Below the pieces are notes generated by a model. It did not search any database. It worked only from the letters and a program-made list of their open reading frames with translations, and had not been told where the DNA came from. From Tanypteryx hageni (taxonomy: Eukaryota; Arthropoda; Insecta; Odonata; Petaluridae): a stretch of 64,000 bases of DNA. Positions 8,805 to 20,735 of the stretch are shown here, one piece after another. The stretch is taken from assembly GCA_028673005.1 (NCBI GenBank), contig CM054113.1:169987337-170051336 (forward strand), written 5' to 3'. The translations under genes were made by a program, and so were the position numbers. Positions within the stretch are counted from its first letter, which is position 1. The number at the start of each line of letters is the position of its first letter.

Positions 8805-11396
8805 AAATTCATGTATGGTAAAATTGAAATGTTTATTTGTGCAAATTTACTACTCGGTAAATAATTTGAAAATTTCAGTTTCCTAGCTCATCCCGTAGTA
8901 CCTAAACAGTTATCCAATTGTTTAAGCTTTAAGAATTTTTAACTGCCAAACAAATGAAAATATAAAAATTTGTATAATTCCTATTTCGTTTTTTTTAGAA
9001 ATTCTATATGCAAAAAAAAATTAAACTCCGTAGCACATGCGGAAATACATAAACCAAGAAAATTTTTTTAAACAATTGCGAATTTTTAGCGGCCGCATTG
9101 TTGCACTTTTTGAAGATTTTCGTTTTTTCTAGTCGGTTTTGCACAAAATCCTACCTACTAGAGCTAGAGAGCTGAAAGTCTTAGTTTTTGTAGATATGAT
9201 GGAGAAACCTTCAGATAAAATGAGACTTCTAACCTAAGTGACATGAGTTCGACTCCAGAAATTTTGAAAGTTGCGTTTTTTCCCTTAAGAAAAGCATTAA
9301 GCCATTTTTGTAAATTAAATATGGGCACTTGCCGGTAAGCTAGAAAAAAGAAATTTTCAGTGTTGCTAGATGGCCGCAATATCTATTAGGAATTATTGTC
9401 ACTTTTGCTTACAGTGTCTTGGGTTCGACTCCAGAGACCCCGGAATATCTCCCATAAGTTAGCATGGGAAAACGCAATCCAGTGTGTAGACCAATCTAAT
9501 AAGTTTAGGAAGCTGAAATTTTGCAAGAATATAGAACTTTTCTCATAACCAACTATAAAAATCGAAAATTTTAAAATTGTAAATTTAAGGGGTTGTTTTA
9601 AACCCCATTTGAACATTAAAGTTTAATAATTTTTTAGGTACTACGGGATGAGCTAGGAAGCTGCAATTTTTCAATTATTTACTGAACAGTGCATTTGTAC
9701 AAATAAACCTTTCAATCTCTCCATATATATTGCGGCGGCCGTTAAAAATGTTTAAATTCTAAACAATTAGAAAAATATTATTCTACTTCTAGAAGTGCTA
9801 CAACTTTAAAATTTGGCTGAAATGTGTAGCATTAGTACCCCATAATGGAGAAAGTGTAAAATGCTTAAAATTGCAACATTAGGGGATTGTTTTAAATTAT
9901 TATTTTTACATGTGGGAAAAACGAAAATCGCCGCGGAGGTGAAATCTTAAGAATTAATAGAATATATGTAATGATGAAATATCTGTCTGAAAAATTAATG
10001 TTTTTTCAAGGTGAGATGAAATGCTTGGAGTATGCAAGCACCTACTACTAGTAAGTTATATCCTCCTCCTCCTCTGTAAGAGTCGTCGATATATAATGAT
10101 AACATATAGGAGGATACTAATGTTTAGGCACTTCCAGATGAGCTGGAGATTCGAAATTTTTTTCTTAGTTAGGATGTTGTGCAAAACCGACTAGAAAAAA
10201 CGAAAATCTTAAAAAAGTGCAACCATGAGGCCGCTAAAAATTCGCAATTGTTTAAACAATTTTTCAAGGTTTATGTATTTCCGCATGTGCTACGGAGTTG
10301 AAAATTTTTTTTGAGTAGAACTCATAAAAAAACGAAATCGGGATTATACAAATTTTGATATTTTAATTTGTTTGGCAGTTAAAAAATCTTAAAGTTTAAA
10401 CAAATAGATAACTGTTTAGACATTACGGGATGAGCTATGGAGCTGAAATTTTCAAGTTATGTAAAAAGTAGTGAACTAGCACAAAAAACATTTCAATTTT
10501 ACCATACATGAATTTCGGCGGCCGTTAAAAATTATTTAAATTTAAACAATTAGAAAAATATTATTTGACTTCTAGAAGTGCCACAACTTTAAAATTTTGC
10601 TAAATTGTGTAGCATTAGTACCCCATAATGGAGAAAGTGTAAAAATTGTTAAATTGCAACATTTGGGGATTGTTTAAAACTATTATTTTTACATTTGGGG
10701 AAAACGGAAATCGCTGCGGAGGTGAAATCTTTAGAATTAAAAGAATATTTGTTATGATGAAATGTCTGTCTGAAAAATGAATGTTTTTTAAGGTAATATG
10801 AAATGCTTGCAGTATGCAAGAACCATCTACTAGTATGTTATATCCTCCGTAAGAGTCGTCGATATATAATGATAACAAATAGGAGGATACTAATGTTTAG
10901 GCACTTCCAGATGAGCTGGAGATTCGAAATTTTTTCATAGGTAGGATTTTGTGCAAAACCGACTAGAAAAAACGAAAATCTTGAAAAAGTGCAACAATGA
11001 GCTAGGAAGCTGAAATTTTCAATTTATTTACAGAGTAGTGCATTTGCACAAATAAACATTTGAATCTCTCCATAAACATATTGCGGCGGCCGTTAAAAAT
11101 GTTTAAATTTTAAACAATTGGAAAAATATTATTTCACTTCTAGAAGTACTACAACTTTAAAATTTGGCAGAAATGTGTAGCATTAGTACCCCATAATGAA
11201 GAAAGTATAAAAATTCTTAAAATTGCAAAGTTTTGGGATTGTTTTAGTCTATTATTTTTACATAAGGGAAAAACGAAAATCGCTCCGTAGGTGAAATTTT
11301 TTAAATTAAAAAAATATTTGTAATGATGAAATATGAGAAATGAATGTTTTTTAATGTTGAGATGATATGCTTGCAGAATGCAAGCACCAACTACTA

Positions 11397-11397
<1 letters not shown>
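8805..11397 (+). mobile_element. rearranged Helitron array with three 3' ends
   Basis: Three head-to-tail units each end in a hairpin plus CTAG followed by T: at 10022-10051, 10803-10833 and 11368-11397. The last is cleanest: TGCTTGCA/TGCAAGCA stem, 3-nt loop, 7 nt, then CTAG. Units share blocks such as GCGGCGGCCGTTAAAAAT, ACTTCTAGAAGTnCTACAAC and TTAGTACCCCATAATG. After the first two ends comes a linker running from TATATCCTCC to GGAGGATAC. The left part (8815-9150) is the inverted complement of about 10165-10525, so the array also contains a large inverted repeat. It has no Rep/helicase coding. Confidence 0.7.

Positions 11398-11455
<58 letters not shown>
11398..11455. repeat. (TA)n microsatellite, about 28 units
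   Basis: A pure TA run begins at the base after the third Helitron CTAG end and is followed by (AC)n. It yields only artefactual IYIYIY frames. Confidence 0.95.
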
Positions 11456-11458
<3 letters not shown>

Positions 11459-13500
11459 ACACACACAAACCGAAGTGTGTGTGCGCATCCTAACATGCCT
11501 ACAAAAGACCCAAATATTCCATTGACTTCTGCTCTTATCAATCTAACCTCGTATTTCTCTGTTCGTATGAAGCCGCCGGAAGTTAAGAGGAACAGAATGA
11601 AAGGCCACTCTACACAAAACTAAGCTCTTCCTCATTCTCCCTTACCTCACTCCCGATCGCATTTTCCTACACGCCTCTCTCTTTCTTTTTTCCTCTCCTG
11701 GCACCCCCTTCTTTCCTTCCGCTCTCCGACACTTTCCCGCTTCCCTTCCTCTTGACATAGCACGGACACTCACGATGTTTGCGCAGTTTAATCAGGACGA
11801 ATACAAAAGGTGCATTCTTTCTTCCCTTCCGAAGTACCTTTCTCCTCATTTAAAGTAAAACGTAGAAGGAAAGGAAAAAAGGGAATAGCGTGACCCTCCT
11901 GAGCGGAAGTGGAAGGGAATAAAGCGTGAAAGGAAAAGAAGGAAAGTGATGATTAAGATGTGGATACAAGATAGGAAATAGAAATGGAAGTTTTGGAAGG
12001 TGCAAAATATTTTGGGGAAGAATGGATCTTTAGGTGACCGTGATAGCGAAAGATTTAACGATAAGGGCGAGTTACTCTCTCTTTTTATGCGTAAACTGTT
12101 GCTATATGGATAAATCACACAGGTAACACCATATATTTTATGATTAATATAATATCTTTCCTAGAGGCAATATGACATATTATTTTTAGCCTTACTGAAC
12201 TTGAATTATGCTATAACAATTATATTGCGTTTAAAAATCTTTTAACACATTTTGTTTGCATTATTCGTTTAAATACATGTCACCCACTAAATATTCATAT
12301 TGTTTACAGAAAAACTTTGAGAAATTATTGTATGACCCATTGAAAGATCGCTATGCAGGTAACACACATTATCAAGTAAATTTGGAGACTGTAAAATGCT
12401 TTAAGTGCAAACAAATCAGCAAGAATAAAGAGAAAGCAAGGCATAAAAACAGAGAGTAATAGGAGTAAAAATCTGTGAGATTGAAACATAAGGGAAGGAA
12501 GAAGATGAACGAGGCTTCGAGGAAGAGGATAGAGAAAGGGGTAAGGATAGAGTTGAAACAACGAATGCGGTGGAAAGATGTACAAATTCAAAAGGAAACA
12601 GAGAACTGGAGATTTAGAATAATGGTCAGCGAGAAAAGCCATGAGAATGAAAGACAAATAACAAGAGATAAGAATTGCATGGTAGAGGGAAAAAATATCC
12701 ACTTCCCCGGGAATCAAATTTGGCTCTTCTACCTCACTGGCGGAAGCTGCTTTCACCAAATTTCGAATTAGTAAATTTAAGGTAAGAAAATGGCTTAGTA
12801 AACTTTTCTACACTTCTTCACTAAGCCACAACTCAGCAAGGAATATGAAATTACTAAATAGAGTGTATTGCAATGAAGTTTTCTGTGCAAAGAGTTATAG
12901 ACCCAAATATAAGAAATACTTAGCTGACATTAATTCATCAACTTTTATATAGTATAAATACATTTTGAGCTTGATATATTGAATAAAAATTGATATTTTT
13001 TTCAAAACATTTGTTTATCTTTGTTTTATTTATTCCTGCAGTTCATCTAACTGCTGTCAGAAACAATTAGGGCAGCCATTTTCCTTTCTCATGTCCTTCA
13101 ATACAATCTTCTATTTTTCCTGCTTAAAGAGTATTAATAGAGTACATCACCTAAAACCTAAAGTTTTTATACGAATAATGGAGGTTGATATTATATGCCT
13201 ATCAAATTGAAGGCAGAGCATTAAGGGCAACTATAAAAACAGTTTGCCATGTGCGTTTTTTAACTGCGTAGGAGCCCTCCTTAGGGATAATTCCTTGACT
13301 CAAATCAATAATTACCAAAGCTATTTCAAAAGTAGCTATCTTTATCATGAAAGAGAGAGAGGTCCTTAATAATAGGGATGATAAAACAGGTTGGAATATT
13401 TCAATTATGTAATAAAATCTATTAATTCGTAATTAAAATTCATAACGGAAAATTTTAATGCTGGAATAAAAGATTGAAATGAAAAACGAACGCCTTTGCG
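11456..13500. other. non-coding, purine-rich patches, no gene seen
   Basis: This is mostly AT-rich unique sequence with a CT-rich patch (11,620-11,750) and purine-rich patches (11,850-12,060 and 12,470-12,660). Part of 12,570-12,680 aligns loosely with 15,013-15,120. A weak minus-strand tRNA-like SINE piece may lie at 12,690-12,760, with TTTGATTCCC followed by a T-run. No exon could be supported. Confidence 0.5.
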
Positions 13501-13504
13501 GTGA

Positions 13505-13590
13505 CGACGGGATTCGAACGATCGACCTTAATATTTGAAGGCAACTAACACAATTATCCACTTACATATTAACGCAAAAACGATCCCTCC
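13505..13590 (-). repeat. tRNA-like SINE head
   Basis: The minus strand contains CGTTCGAATCCCG (B box, about 13,510-13,523). It lies about 35-40 nt downstream of an A-box-like TAAGTGGATAATTG, with CGTCGTCAC closing the end. The spacing fits a tRNA-derived Pol III promoter, but no good cloverleaf forms. Confidence 0.4.
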
Positions 13591-13605
13591 TGTTAGTGAT
13601 TTTCG

Positions 13606-13665
13606 TAAAGAGTAGGCTAATGCCGGCACCGGGTTTCCCTCCTCCTTTCTGTGTGTACATATGTC
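13606..13665 (+). repeat. SINE body fragment
   Basis: The plus strand reads AGAGTAGGCTAATGCCGGCA, then CCGGGTTTCCCTCCTCC, almost identical to the 3' body of the SINE at 8513-8803 but in the opposite orientation. The tRNA-derived head of this family is missing here. Confidence 0.7.
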
Positions 13666-13790
13666 CAGTTGATGATAGTGCAAAATGACCATAGCCGTCG
13701 GCGCACTTGAAAAATCAATTACTACTACTACGATGTCGCCTGAGAGAGAAGATATTGAAAAACACAAGAGTTAAAAAGAATTGTCTAGAG

Positions 13791-14008
13791 CGGGGGTCAG
13801 CAAACCTTTTAATGAAAGGGCCACATGAAGCTTCATGAAACACTGTGCGAGCCACATACAACCATTCAAATGACTGATCGGGCCCTGTGAAAATTTCAGA
13901 GAGCTTTTCGATTTTGTAATATGCCATTTGCCTATATCAAAAGTACATTGCATCCAAGTACGCGAAAAATATCTTTTTGATATCATGACCGTAGTTTGGA
14001 GACCCCTG
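13791..14008. mobile_element. hAT MITE, 218 bp
   Basis: The ends are CGGGGGTCAGCAAACC and (inward from the right) CAGGGGTCTCCAAAC. It is flanked on both sides by the 8-bp duplication GTCTAGAG (13783-13790 and 14009-14016). It has no coding capacity and is a non-autonomous hAT. The right duplication also serves as the left duplication of the next MITE. Confidence 0.9.
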
Positions 14009-14016
14009 GTCTAGAG

Positions 14017-14286
14017 CAGTGGTTCTCAACCTTTTTTTGTTTGCGTCACCGCATTTCAGTTCTGCGTCACCGTTTGCAATTCCATTTCCTTTAAGACACC
14101 TTTAAAGATAAATTGGGCTTTATCTACCACATAAAGACAACAATTTATGCATTTAAAGAAGCAGAGGAAGGTATTCTCCTGGTTTTATTTATTTTTATAA
14201 GCTAGTATTTGTCAAATATTTTCGTAACCCCTCAATAACTTTAGTGTCACCCTGGGGTCTAATGTCGCCCCGGTTAAGAACCACTG
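14017..14286. mobile_element. hAT MITE, 270 bp, sharing a target duplication with its neighbour
   Basis: The ends are CAGTGGTTCTCAACC and (inward) CAGTGGTTCTTAACC, nearly perfect inverted repeats. GTCTAGAG lies on both sides (14009-14016 and 14287-14294). It has no coding capacity. The terminal sequence differs from the adjacent MITE, so it is a different family. Confidence 0.92.
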
Positions 14287-14778
14287 GTCTAGAGGAAACT
14301 ATGAAAGAGGAACTATCGCAAAGAATAAGTGAAAATTAACAAAAAAATCAGGAGATGAAAATAGGGAAAGAGAATATTAAAACGGAAAAAATCTAAAACT
14401 TTTTAGTTAAACCAAGGAATAAAATTTGATACGATAAATAACATTGGTCACTTTTGTATGTTTAAAAATTAATTAAAAAAACAGGCACATCAAACCGCAA
14501 AGTAGTCATCTTCAATGGTAATTACGCAATCGTATATTATAATGTATAAAATTCAATGGATGTGTGCCATTGAACGGAAAGAAAACGCATAAAAAGGGAC
14601 GAGAGAAAAGCTGTTAGGCATTCCGAAATTAACAAAGTTTTTATTAAAGTTCACGCACGATGGCATTTGAGAGAAAATTCAGCCTTCTAGGAAGAAGCAT
14701 TATTCGAAACTTTGAACTTAAATTGAAATTAAACAACCATATGGAACCCATTTTGCAAAAAAAGCACAGGCAAAAACA

Positions 14779-14851
14779 TGCCTCATGAGTGAGTCGAATT
14801 CTTGATCCCTGGTTTACGAGAGCAGTGCTCTAACCACTGAGATAAGGAGGC
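14779..14851 (-). pseudogene. tRNA-Thr(CGT)-like pseudogene
   Basis: 73 nt, with the layout of the good copy at 15513-15585. The anticodon loop is CTCGTAA (CGT) and box B is ATTCGACTC. Mismatches lie in the acceptor stem (C·T), D stem and anticodon stem (C·C). A TTTTT run lies 4-5 nt after the 3' end on the minus strand, so the Pol III terminator is kept. Confidence 0.75.
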
Positions 14852-15512
14852 GTTCGACATAAATATAAAATTCAAAAGATAATCAACAGATGAAAACCAA
14901 AAGAAATGAAAAGGGGTAAGAGCTATCTATCTATTTCTGTTAAAACATGGTGAAGTACGGTGGGATTAGAATATTTAAAATTGAAAATATGAAAAAAAGT
15001 TACAGCTAAAGCGTGGAAAATACAGACTCAAAAAGGAAAGATATATCTCGAGATTTAAATGAGAGATCAATTGGTAAAGACGAAAGAAGTCAAAAGACAA
15101 TTAACGATAAAGGCAGGAAAAGAAAAATATAGTAAGGATATTAAGAAGAAAAAAATCCAAAAATGTTCGATGCGTTGTTTTATCGCGCAAATGATATAGA
15201 TCACTCCTATATCTACAATACAATGAGCATTACTGTGCTTATTTTGATGTACTCGTCATCAATGAAAACTCACCGATCGTTAATTCTGATAAATAAATAT
15301 GAGTAAACTTCCATTCGAAGAGAATAAGCGAGAAAAAGAAAGGCGCTTCATTATATAACAAAAAAATATCCCTTCATAATATCACCCGCGGATATTCGTA
15401 ATGATCGAAAAACGCATGCTCCTATAGTGAAATAGGATTCGAGCTTAGACCTTAGAAGTAAAAGTCATTTACCGCATGAAACACGTTTACATAAGCGCCT
15501 GCAAAAAAGTTA

Positions 15513-15585
15513 TGCCTCCTGAGTGAGTCGAACTCTCGACCCCTGGTTTACGAGACCAGTGCTCTAACCACTGAGCTAAAGAGGC
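15513..15585 (-). tRNA. tRNA-Thr (anticodon CGT)
   Basis: On the minus strand a full cloverleaf can be drawn. The acceptor is GCCTCTT/AGGAGGC, with one T·G wobble. The D arm is GCTC-AGTGGTTA-GAGC. The anticodon arm is CTGGT-CTCGTAA-ACCAG, with anticodon CGT. The variable loop is GGGTC. The T arm is GAGAG-TTCGACT-CACTC, with one A·A mismatch, and the discriminator is A. Internal boxes A (TAGCTCAGTGG) and B (GTTCGACTC) are good. TTTTTT lies 4 nt downstream as a Pol III terminator. There is no intron. The single T-stem mismatch leaves some doubt about function, and four relatives in the window are clearly more decayed. Confidence 0.8.
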
Positions 15586-15715
15586 CAACGATTAACGCCG
15601 CTGAGGTAAGAAACAAGTGTCAAAAAATAGTGCGGGAGATAAGTAGCGGTACGTGCTTGTCGGAGAGTTGAGAAATAGTCGGTGCATGCGGACAGGTAAA
15701 TATTAAGGGATACAA

Positions 15716-16060
15716 GACTGAAGAGCGGAAGGGAATAGGACGAAGACGAAGGGAGAATGAAAGAGGGAGATAGAAAGGGAAAGAGAGAGATGGAGAGAGT
15801 AAGGGAGGGAAAGAGAGGGATAGAGAGTGGATAAGGGAGTGCGGTACAGAAAGATGTAAATGGCCCTAACTGTACGCGTATATATGGCGGAGTTGGTTTT
15901 GCGGTATTTGGGGCTAGCGAGATGAGAGAGGTGGAGGGAACGAGCGAGCGAGTGAGTGAAGAGGTTAGGAAGGCAAAAGAGAGGTAACGGAGGTAAGAAG
16001 AGAGATGGATCGAGGGATGAGAGAGGGAGATTCGTGGTAAGCCGGTTGAGATCGGAGATC
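15716..16060. repeat. polypurine tract (GA-rich plus strand)
   Basis: GAGAGA/GGGA-rich plus strand with many GAGAG pentamers. It accounts for the Ser/Leu/Pro-rich minus-strand frame, which is not a gene. Confidence 0.8.
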
Positions 16061-18110
16061 AGAGGGAGGATTTTGCGGCCGTAAGGGTCTAAGTGGTATC
16101 GTAGGTGGCAGGGGGGCATTCGGAGGTCGGTAGGAAAGCAGAAGACTTTCTGAAGGTGAATAGATGAGGGGGTGTATGAGTGTGTGGGCGAACGTGTGCT
16201 TGCGTTTTTTGAGCGAGTCCCGCCGGAAGGGCGAGCGAGAACTCCAGCTGAAAGATGAAGCGTGGAAATCGGCGAAAGAGCAATGTTTTGGACGATTTCA
16301 GAAGAAAAATACTCGAAGAAAATTGCGCATCTTATGAAATATTCCGGAAAATGGCATTACGCCGCTATTGCTCGAATTTGAAATACGCTCCTGTTTTCAA
16401 CACACTATAGCAACGTTTTTGTTAGACAAATTACGTTAATCTTTAGATAGTCGAAGGTTAACTTATATATGTTTTATACTTTCTTTTCATGAGCTCTTAC
16501 TGTGAACATATTAGTACATGAAAAGACGAGCACGTACAACCACACCCAAGTCAAGCCCATGATATTAAGAGACAGACACGCTTAGCTGGCATTCACTTAT
16601 CCCGACAGCAAATAATAAATGAATACGATAGTGATAGAGTCACTGAATATACGCTTAGAAAATTAATATTCGATACGCAAAATCAAGCTCTTAACAACAT
16701 TAAGAACATATTCATAGAAAAAATATAAAAAATGTTACAACTAATTAATGGATAACGTAATCGATTCCCAAAACGTCAAACACCAAATAATCACATCGGG
16801 GTAAATGTAGAAATAGCTGACACAAACTAACCAACGGAGTTTAATGAAATCAAATTCCTGAGTTGATCGACCAGGATGCCCATTCTTCAGGTTCTTTTAA
16901 AAAACGTCATAAACCAACTATGTCAAAAGGACTTTGGAAAAAATGTAATTCAATTAGCAAATAAAACATACGAAAACACCGACTGCTTATTGACGAAGCA
17001 GAAAAGAGGAAACCAACTTCTTCGCCACTTTTCATTGCCTCCGTTTAACATCGCCAAAAAGGTAGCTTGGAGTGGAGGGAGGATGGAGAAAGGTGAGTGG
17101 AAAATGAGGAGGAAAAGACGGAGGCGGGGTGGAGTGGAGTAGAAGCGTGGCATGGCGCTTGAGGTAAACTACTCGGAAGTGGTTCGGATACGAAAATCGG
17201 TTTCACCTCAACGTCAGTCTCCACTTTCGCCCACCTCTCTCTCCGTTGCTCATCTTCTTTCCTTCTCTCTCCATTTCCACTCATCACTTTCCTCTCTCTT
17301 CCTTCATTCCTTTCTCTTCCTCCGACGCTCTCTCCGAGAGGGTGCGCCACCTATAAGCCGTTCTCCCTTTTCTCCATATTAGGCCCTCTTACTTCCTTTT
17401 TCCTTCCCTGATTTCTCGCTCGTTCCTTTTCCCTCTTCTCCTCCCATCATTCTCTCATCCTTCGCAAATTTTCATTCCTCATATTCTATAAGGAATCATT
17501 ATTTCCATTTTAATCTCAGGATTGCGCTCTTGCGTAATATATGTAGTTACAAGTGTAACAGCACATAAAAATAAGGTAAAATATTAATTTATGCTTATCT
17601 GTTTACAAAAACTTATGTTTTTTGCAAGCCGTAATTGTTCGAATAAGCAATTAAAATGCAAACTTTCATGTAAAAATCATTTAGTTTTCTCGAATAATAA
17701 AATCTAACGACTTTATTTGTTTCTAAAACGGAACTGCGATGCGAAAATACATCCGTCGTATATGGGCATACGTTCGTGACATTTTCCGCCAAAATGGTGA
17801 AAGTATACGATTAATTTTAATTTTGAATTTTAATTAATTTCAAATTTTAGAGGTACATTAATACAAAAATGAAGAAAATGGACTGAAAAGGTTGATGATG
17901 AACATTAAACTGTATATATTATAACTGTTGAGAATAAGTTTAACATAATCGTTTGTGAGACATAGTGCGCTGAGAAACTACATTTTTTATAAAATACATA
18001 TCGATGCGTCTTCAGTATCTTCCCGAATCATAATTTTACACTGGACTTGACCCACTTTGCCGCTTCGATCCATAAATAATATTTCCTGCAAGTTTTTATC
18101 TTTATTTTCC
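16061..18110. other. non-coding, mixed AT-rich and GA/CT tracts
   Basis: AT-rich unique sequence is interrupted by a short purine tract (17,060-17,140) and a pyrimidine tract (17,220-17,470). No exon, RNA gene or transposon end was recognised. Confidence 0.5.
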
Positions 18111-18720
18111 TATTTACTCTCGCGTCTCCTTCTCATCCTCTACCATTCGCATCCTTCGTTTCTTTTAAATCAGCATTCATCTCGCCTCTCTTTTCCTCCT
18201 CTCTCATTCTGATAACCTTTCGTTCGTCTTCCTCCCACCTCACCCTTCATTGCTTCCACTTTTCCTTTTGAATGGTATCCTTCCATTTTCCGTTCCATTC
18301 TCTCGAGTATGTGCTTTGTTTCGCATTCTCTCATCCTCTCTCCCCCCAGTCTATCTCTTTCCACGCATCTTCTCCTCTCTTGTTCCCTCTTACCCTCACA
18401 CTACCTCCTCCTCCTTGGATTAATCTCCCTTTGCTCTTCTTCCCCCCTCTCTTCCTCTCTCTCTCTCCTTTCTTCTCCCTCTCCTCTCTAAGGCCATCAC
18501 CTCATAAACCTCCTGATCACTCTCCTCGCCTCCATCTTTTGTTTCCACCCCATCTCCTCCCTTTTAAACCTCTCTCTCCCTCTCTATTAATCTCCTTCCT
18601 CTTGTCTCTCTCCTCCGAGGTTCACCCCTTTTCACATCACTCTCTCGAGGAAATTCCGTCAATTAGAAACTGCCACCCGGCCCATTTACTCCTCCTTTGC
18701 CCCATCCCTCCCACCCTCTT
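18111..18720. repeat. polypyrimidine tract (CT-rich plus strand)
   Basis: About 600 bases of CTC/TTCC-rich plus strand, then a switch to purine-rich at 18,730-18,900. The 172-residue frame here is Ser/Pro/Leu/Phe low-complexity translation and is not accepted as a gene. Confidence 0.8.
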
Positions 18721-18899
18721 TAAGCCACCCCTGGGCGTTGGGGAAGGGTTTTTGCGTGGAGTGAGAGGCTGGGAAGGTGGGAGAGATTGAAGAGGGCAAG
18801 AGGAGAGGAAACGGGGAGGAGAGCGTTGTGGGCAGAAGATGGAAGGGGCAGAGGGAGATGAGGGTGAGGAGAACGAACGTGGGTTGAAATGGAACGAGG

Positions 18900-20735
18900 A
18901 TACGGTCGGAATACTTAGGTAATGGGATTGGAGAATGAGTGTTTAGGGAAGGGTCTCGTACTCGATTCGAACGGGGGAGAAACAGATAATTTCGAAACGC
19001 ATGGCGTGCGGCATGTTAATTAAAATATCGGCGGCATAGGGCGAAAAACAAGAGTCGTTCGCATAAAGTTGTAATGATATATTGTAGAATCACTTCTTAA
19101 AATTAAAAAACTTATTTGAGACCTCAGTCTTTATTTCAAATAATTCAAGAAGGCGACTAATATTTGTAAATCAATTAACATGTAAAATAATCGTTGGTTA
19201 CTGACGGGTGGGCGGCGTATGTATCTTACGTGCCAACACGCATGGTTAACGTGGTTCATGCGGGAAAACTTTCTGTTAAACAGTATTCTATTGGCGTGGG
19301 CGTGATTGTGCAGTTATTTGTTGAATCTTAAGAATACCTTCGGCCAATTAGGATACCACTGTTTAATAAAAACGCTTACTTTTTTTTGCGTCTCTTTGCT
19401 GGCAAAGATAAATAGAACCTTTCTGGCCCACCATTCCGCACAATCGCAGTAGAATCTAAGGAATCAAAGAATTGAATTAAATGAACTTGACTGTCCACCC
19501 GTTCAAGATCCATTCTGTAGAGGAAGAATCATAGAAAGACTTCGAAATGAGCAAGAGAAAATTGGGCTATTGAGAAGATTACGGTAAGGCGACGAAGAAG
19601 CGTGAGGAAGTTTTAAGAGGGTATTAAGGTCAGGAGAAAAAAATGAAAGACAGACAAAGAGGAAAACTCTTAAAGGAAAAGAATGACCTCTCAAACTCAG
19701 CATTCTAGGATGTGACTTAAGGTGGCTATTCTTAAAATACGTCCCAAAAACATTGAGTATTAATTAATATCTCCGATTCTTCCTTCCTTTCGTCAACTCT
19801 AACTACCCACCCATCGCATCAATGATAAGTTACAGCATCCAGCCTAAGCTCGCGAATTTGGATAAGGGAATATTTTGAGTTTCGTGAATGATAAACAAAA
19901 TATTTTCTTTATTTGTATTTTATATTTTTATTTCCTAGCTCAATATTTTTCTGAATAAGCACTCAAGTACCAAAAGTAAAATATAGTATGTACATGTCTT
20001 AGGTATGTCAAATAACCATAAAAGCAAGATTTAGCACGCAAAAAATGAATTTAATTTTTTTAAAGTTAACCTATTCAATTGGCATAGGCTTCTAAAAAAT
20101 TTGGAAAACCTGCAACTTCATATTCCCAGGGATGCCAGATTTGAAAGACTTAATGTAAAAAGAAACATATACAAAGAAAAATACAATCGATAGATCGATG
20201 AGAAATAAGAAAAATAAGGGAAGATGACAGACGAAAGAATTAGGGGAATCAGAATACTATAGAAATACATAGAGCTTGGAAAATATTCAGAGCATAGAAC
20301 GGAACCTTAGCGAACCCTGCGCAGATAGCTCACAACCCAGCATTGTAAACGAAGTGAGAATTTTCGGAGTAGAGAGTTTAGCAGAAAGCGGCAGATGGAG
20401 TGAGTTCTGACGAATAGCGGACGAAGGAAAGAGACATCTTGCAAAGATGAGAGGGGGGAAATTAGGAGAGAGGTGGAGAAAGAGAAGGGGGAGAGAGGTA
20501 TGTCGGGAATGGGAAGGAGAACACACGAGATCTGACAAAAGAACGAAGCGGGAAAAACACGTCCGATGGCCCTAGCTGATAACTGACTGTTTTTTTATCG
20601 GGATTAAAAGCTTTTCATTTCTCTATCTCAATCTATTCCGGAACGTTCAGAACACGCGACGCGAAAATGGGGATCACACACTCCCTCTCCTCTTCGTCTC
20701 GTCTTCTAGAACTCCCTCGTAATTAAAACATCAAT
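18900..20735. other. AT-rich unique DNA, no gene seen
   Basis: No recognised protein motif, tRNA boxes or transposon termini. There is a modest purine bias at 20,400-20,530. Confidence 0.5.

Noticed and set aside
18272..18790. Long Ser/Pro/Leu/Phe-rich frames such as 172 residues here and 165 residues at 23577-24074
   Set aside because: They lie exactly on polypyrimidine tracts, where stop codons are rare; several frames are open at once, and none shows a domain.
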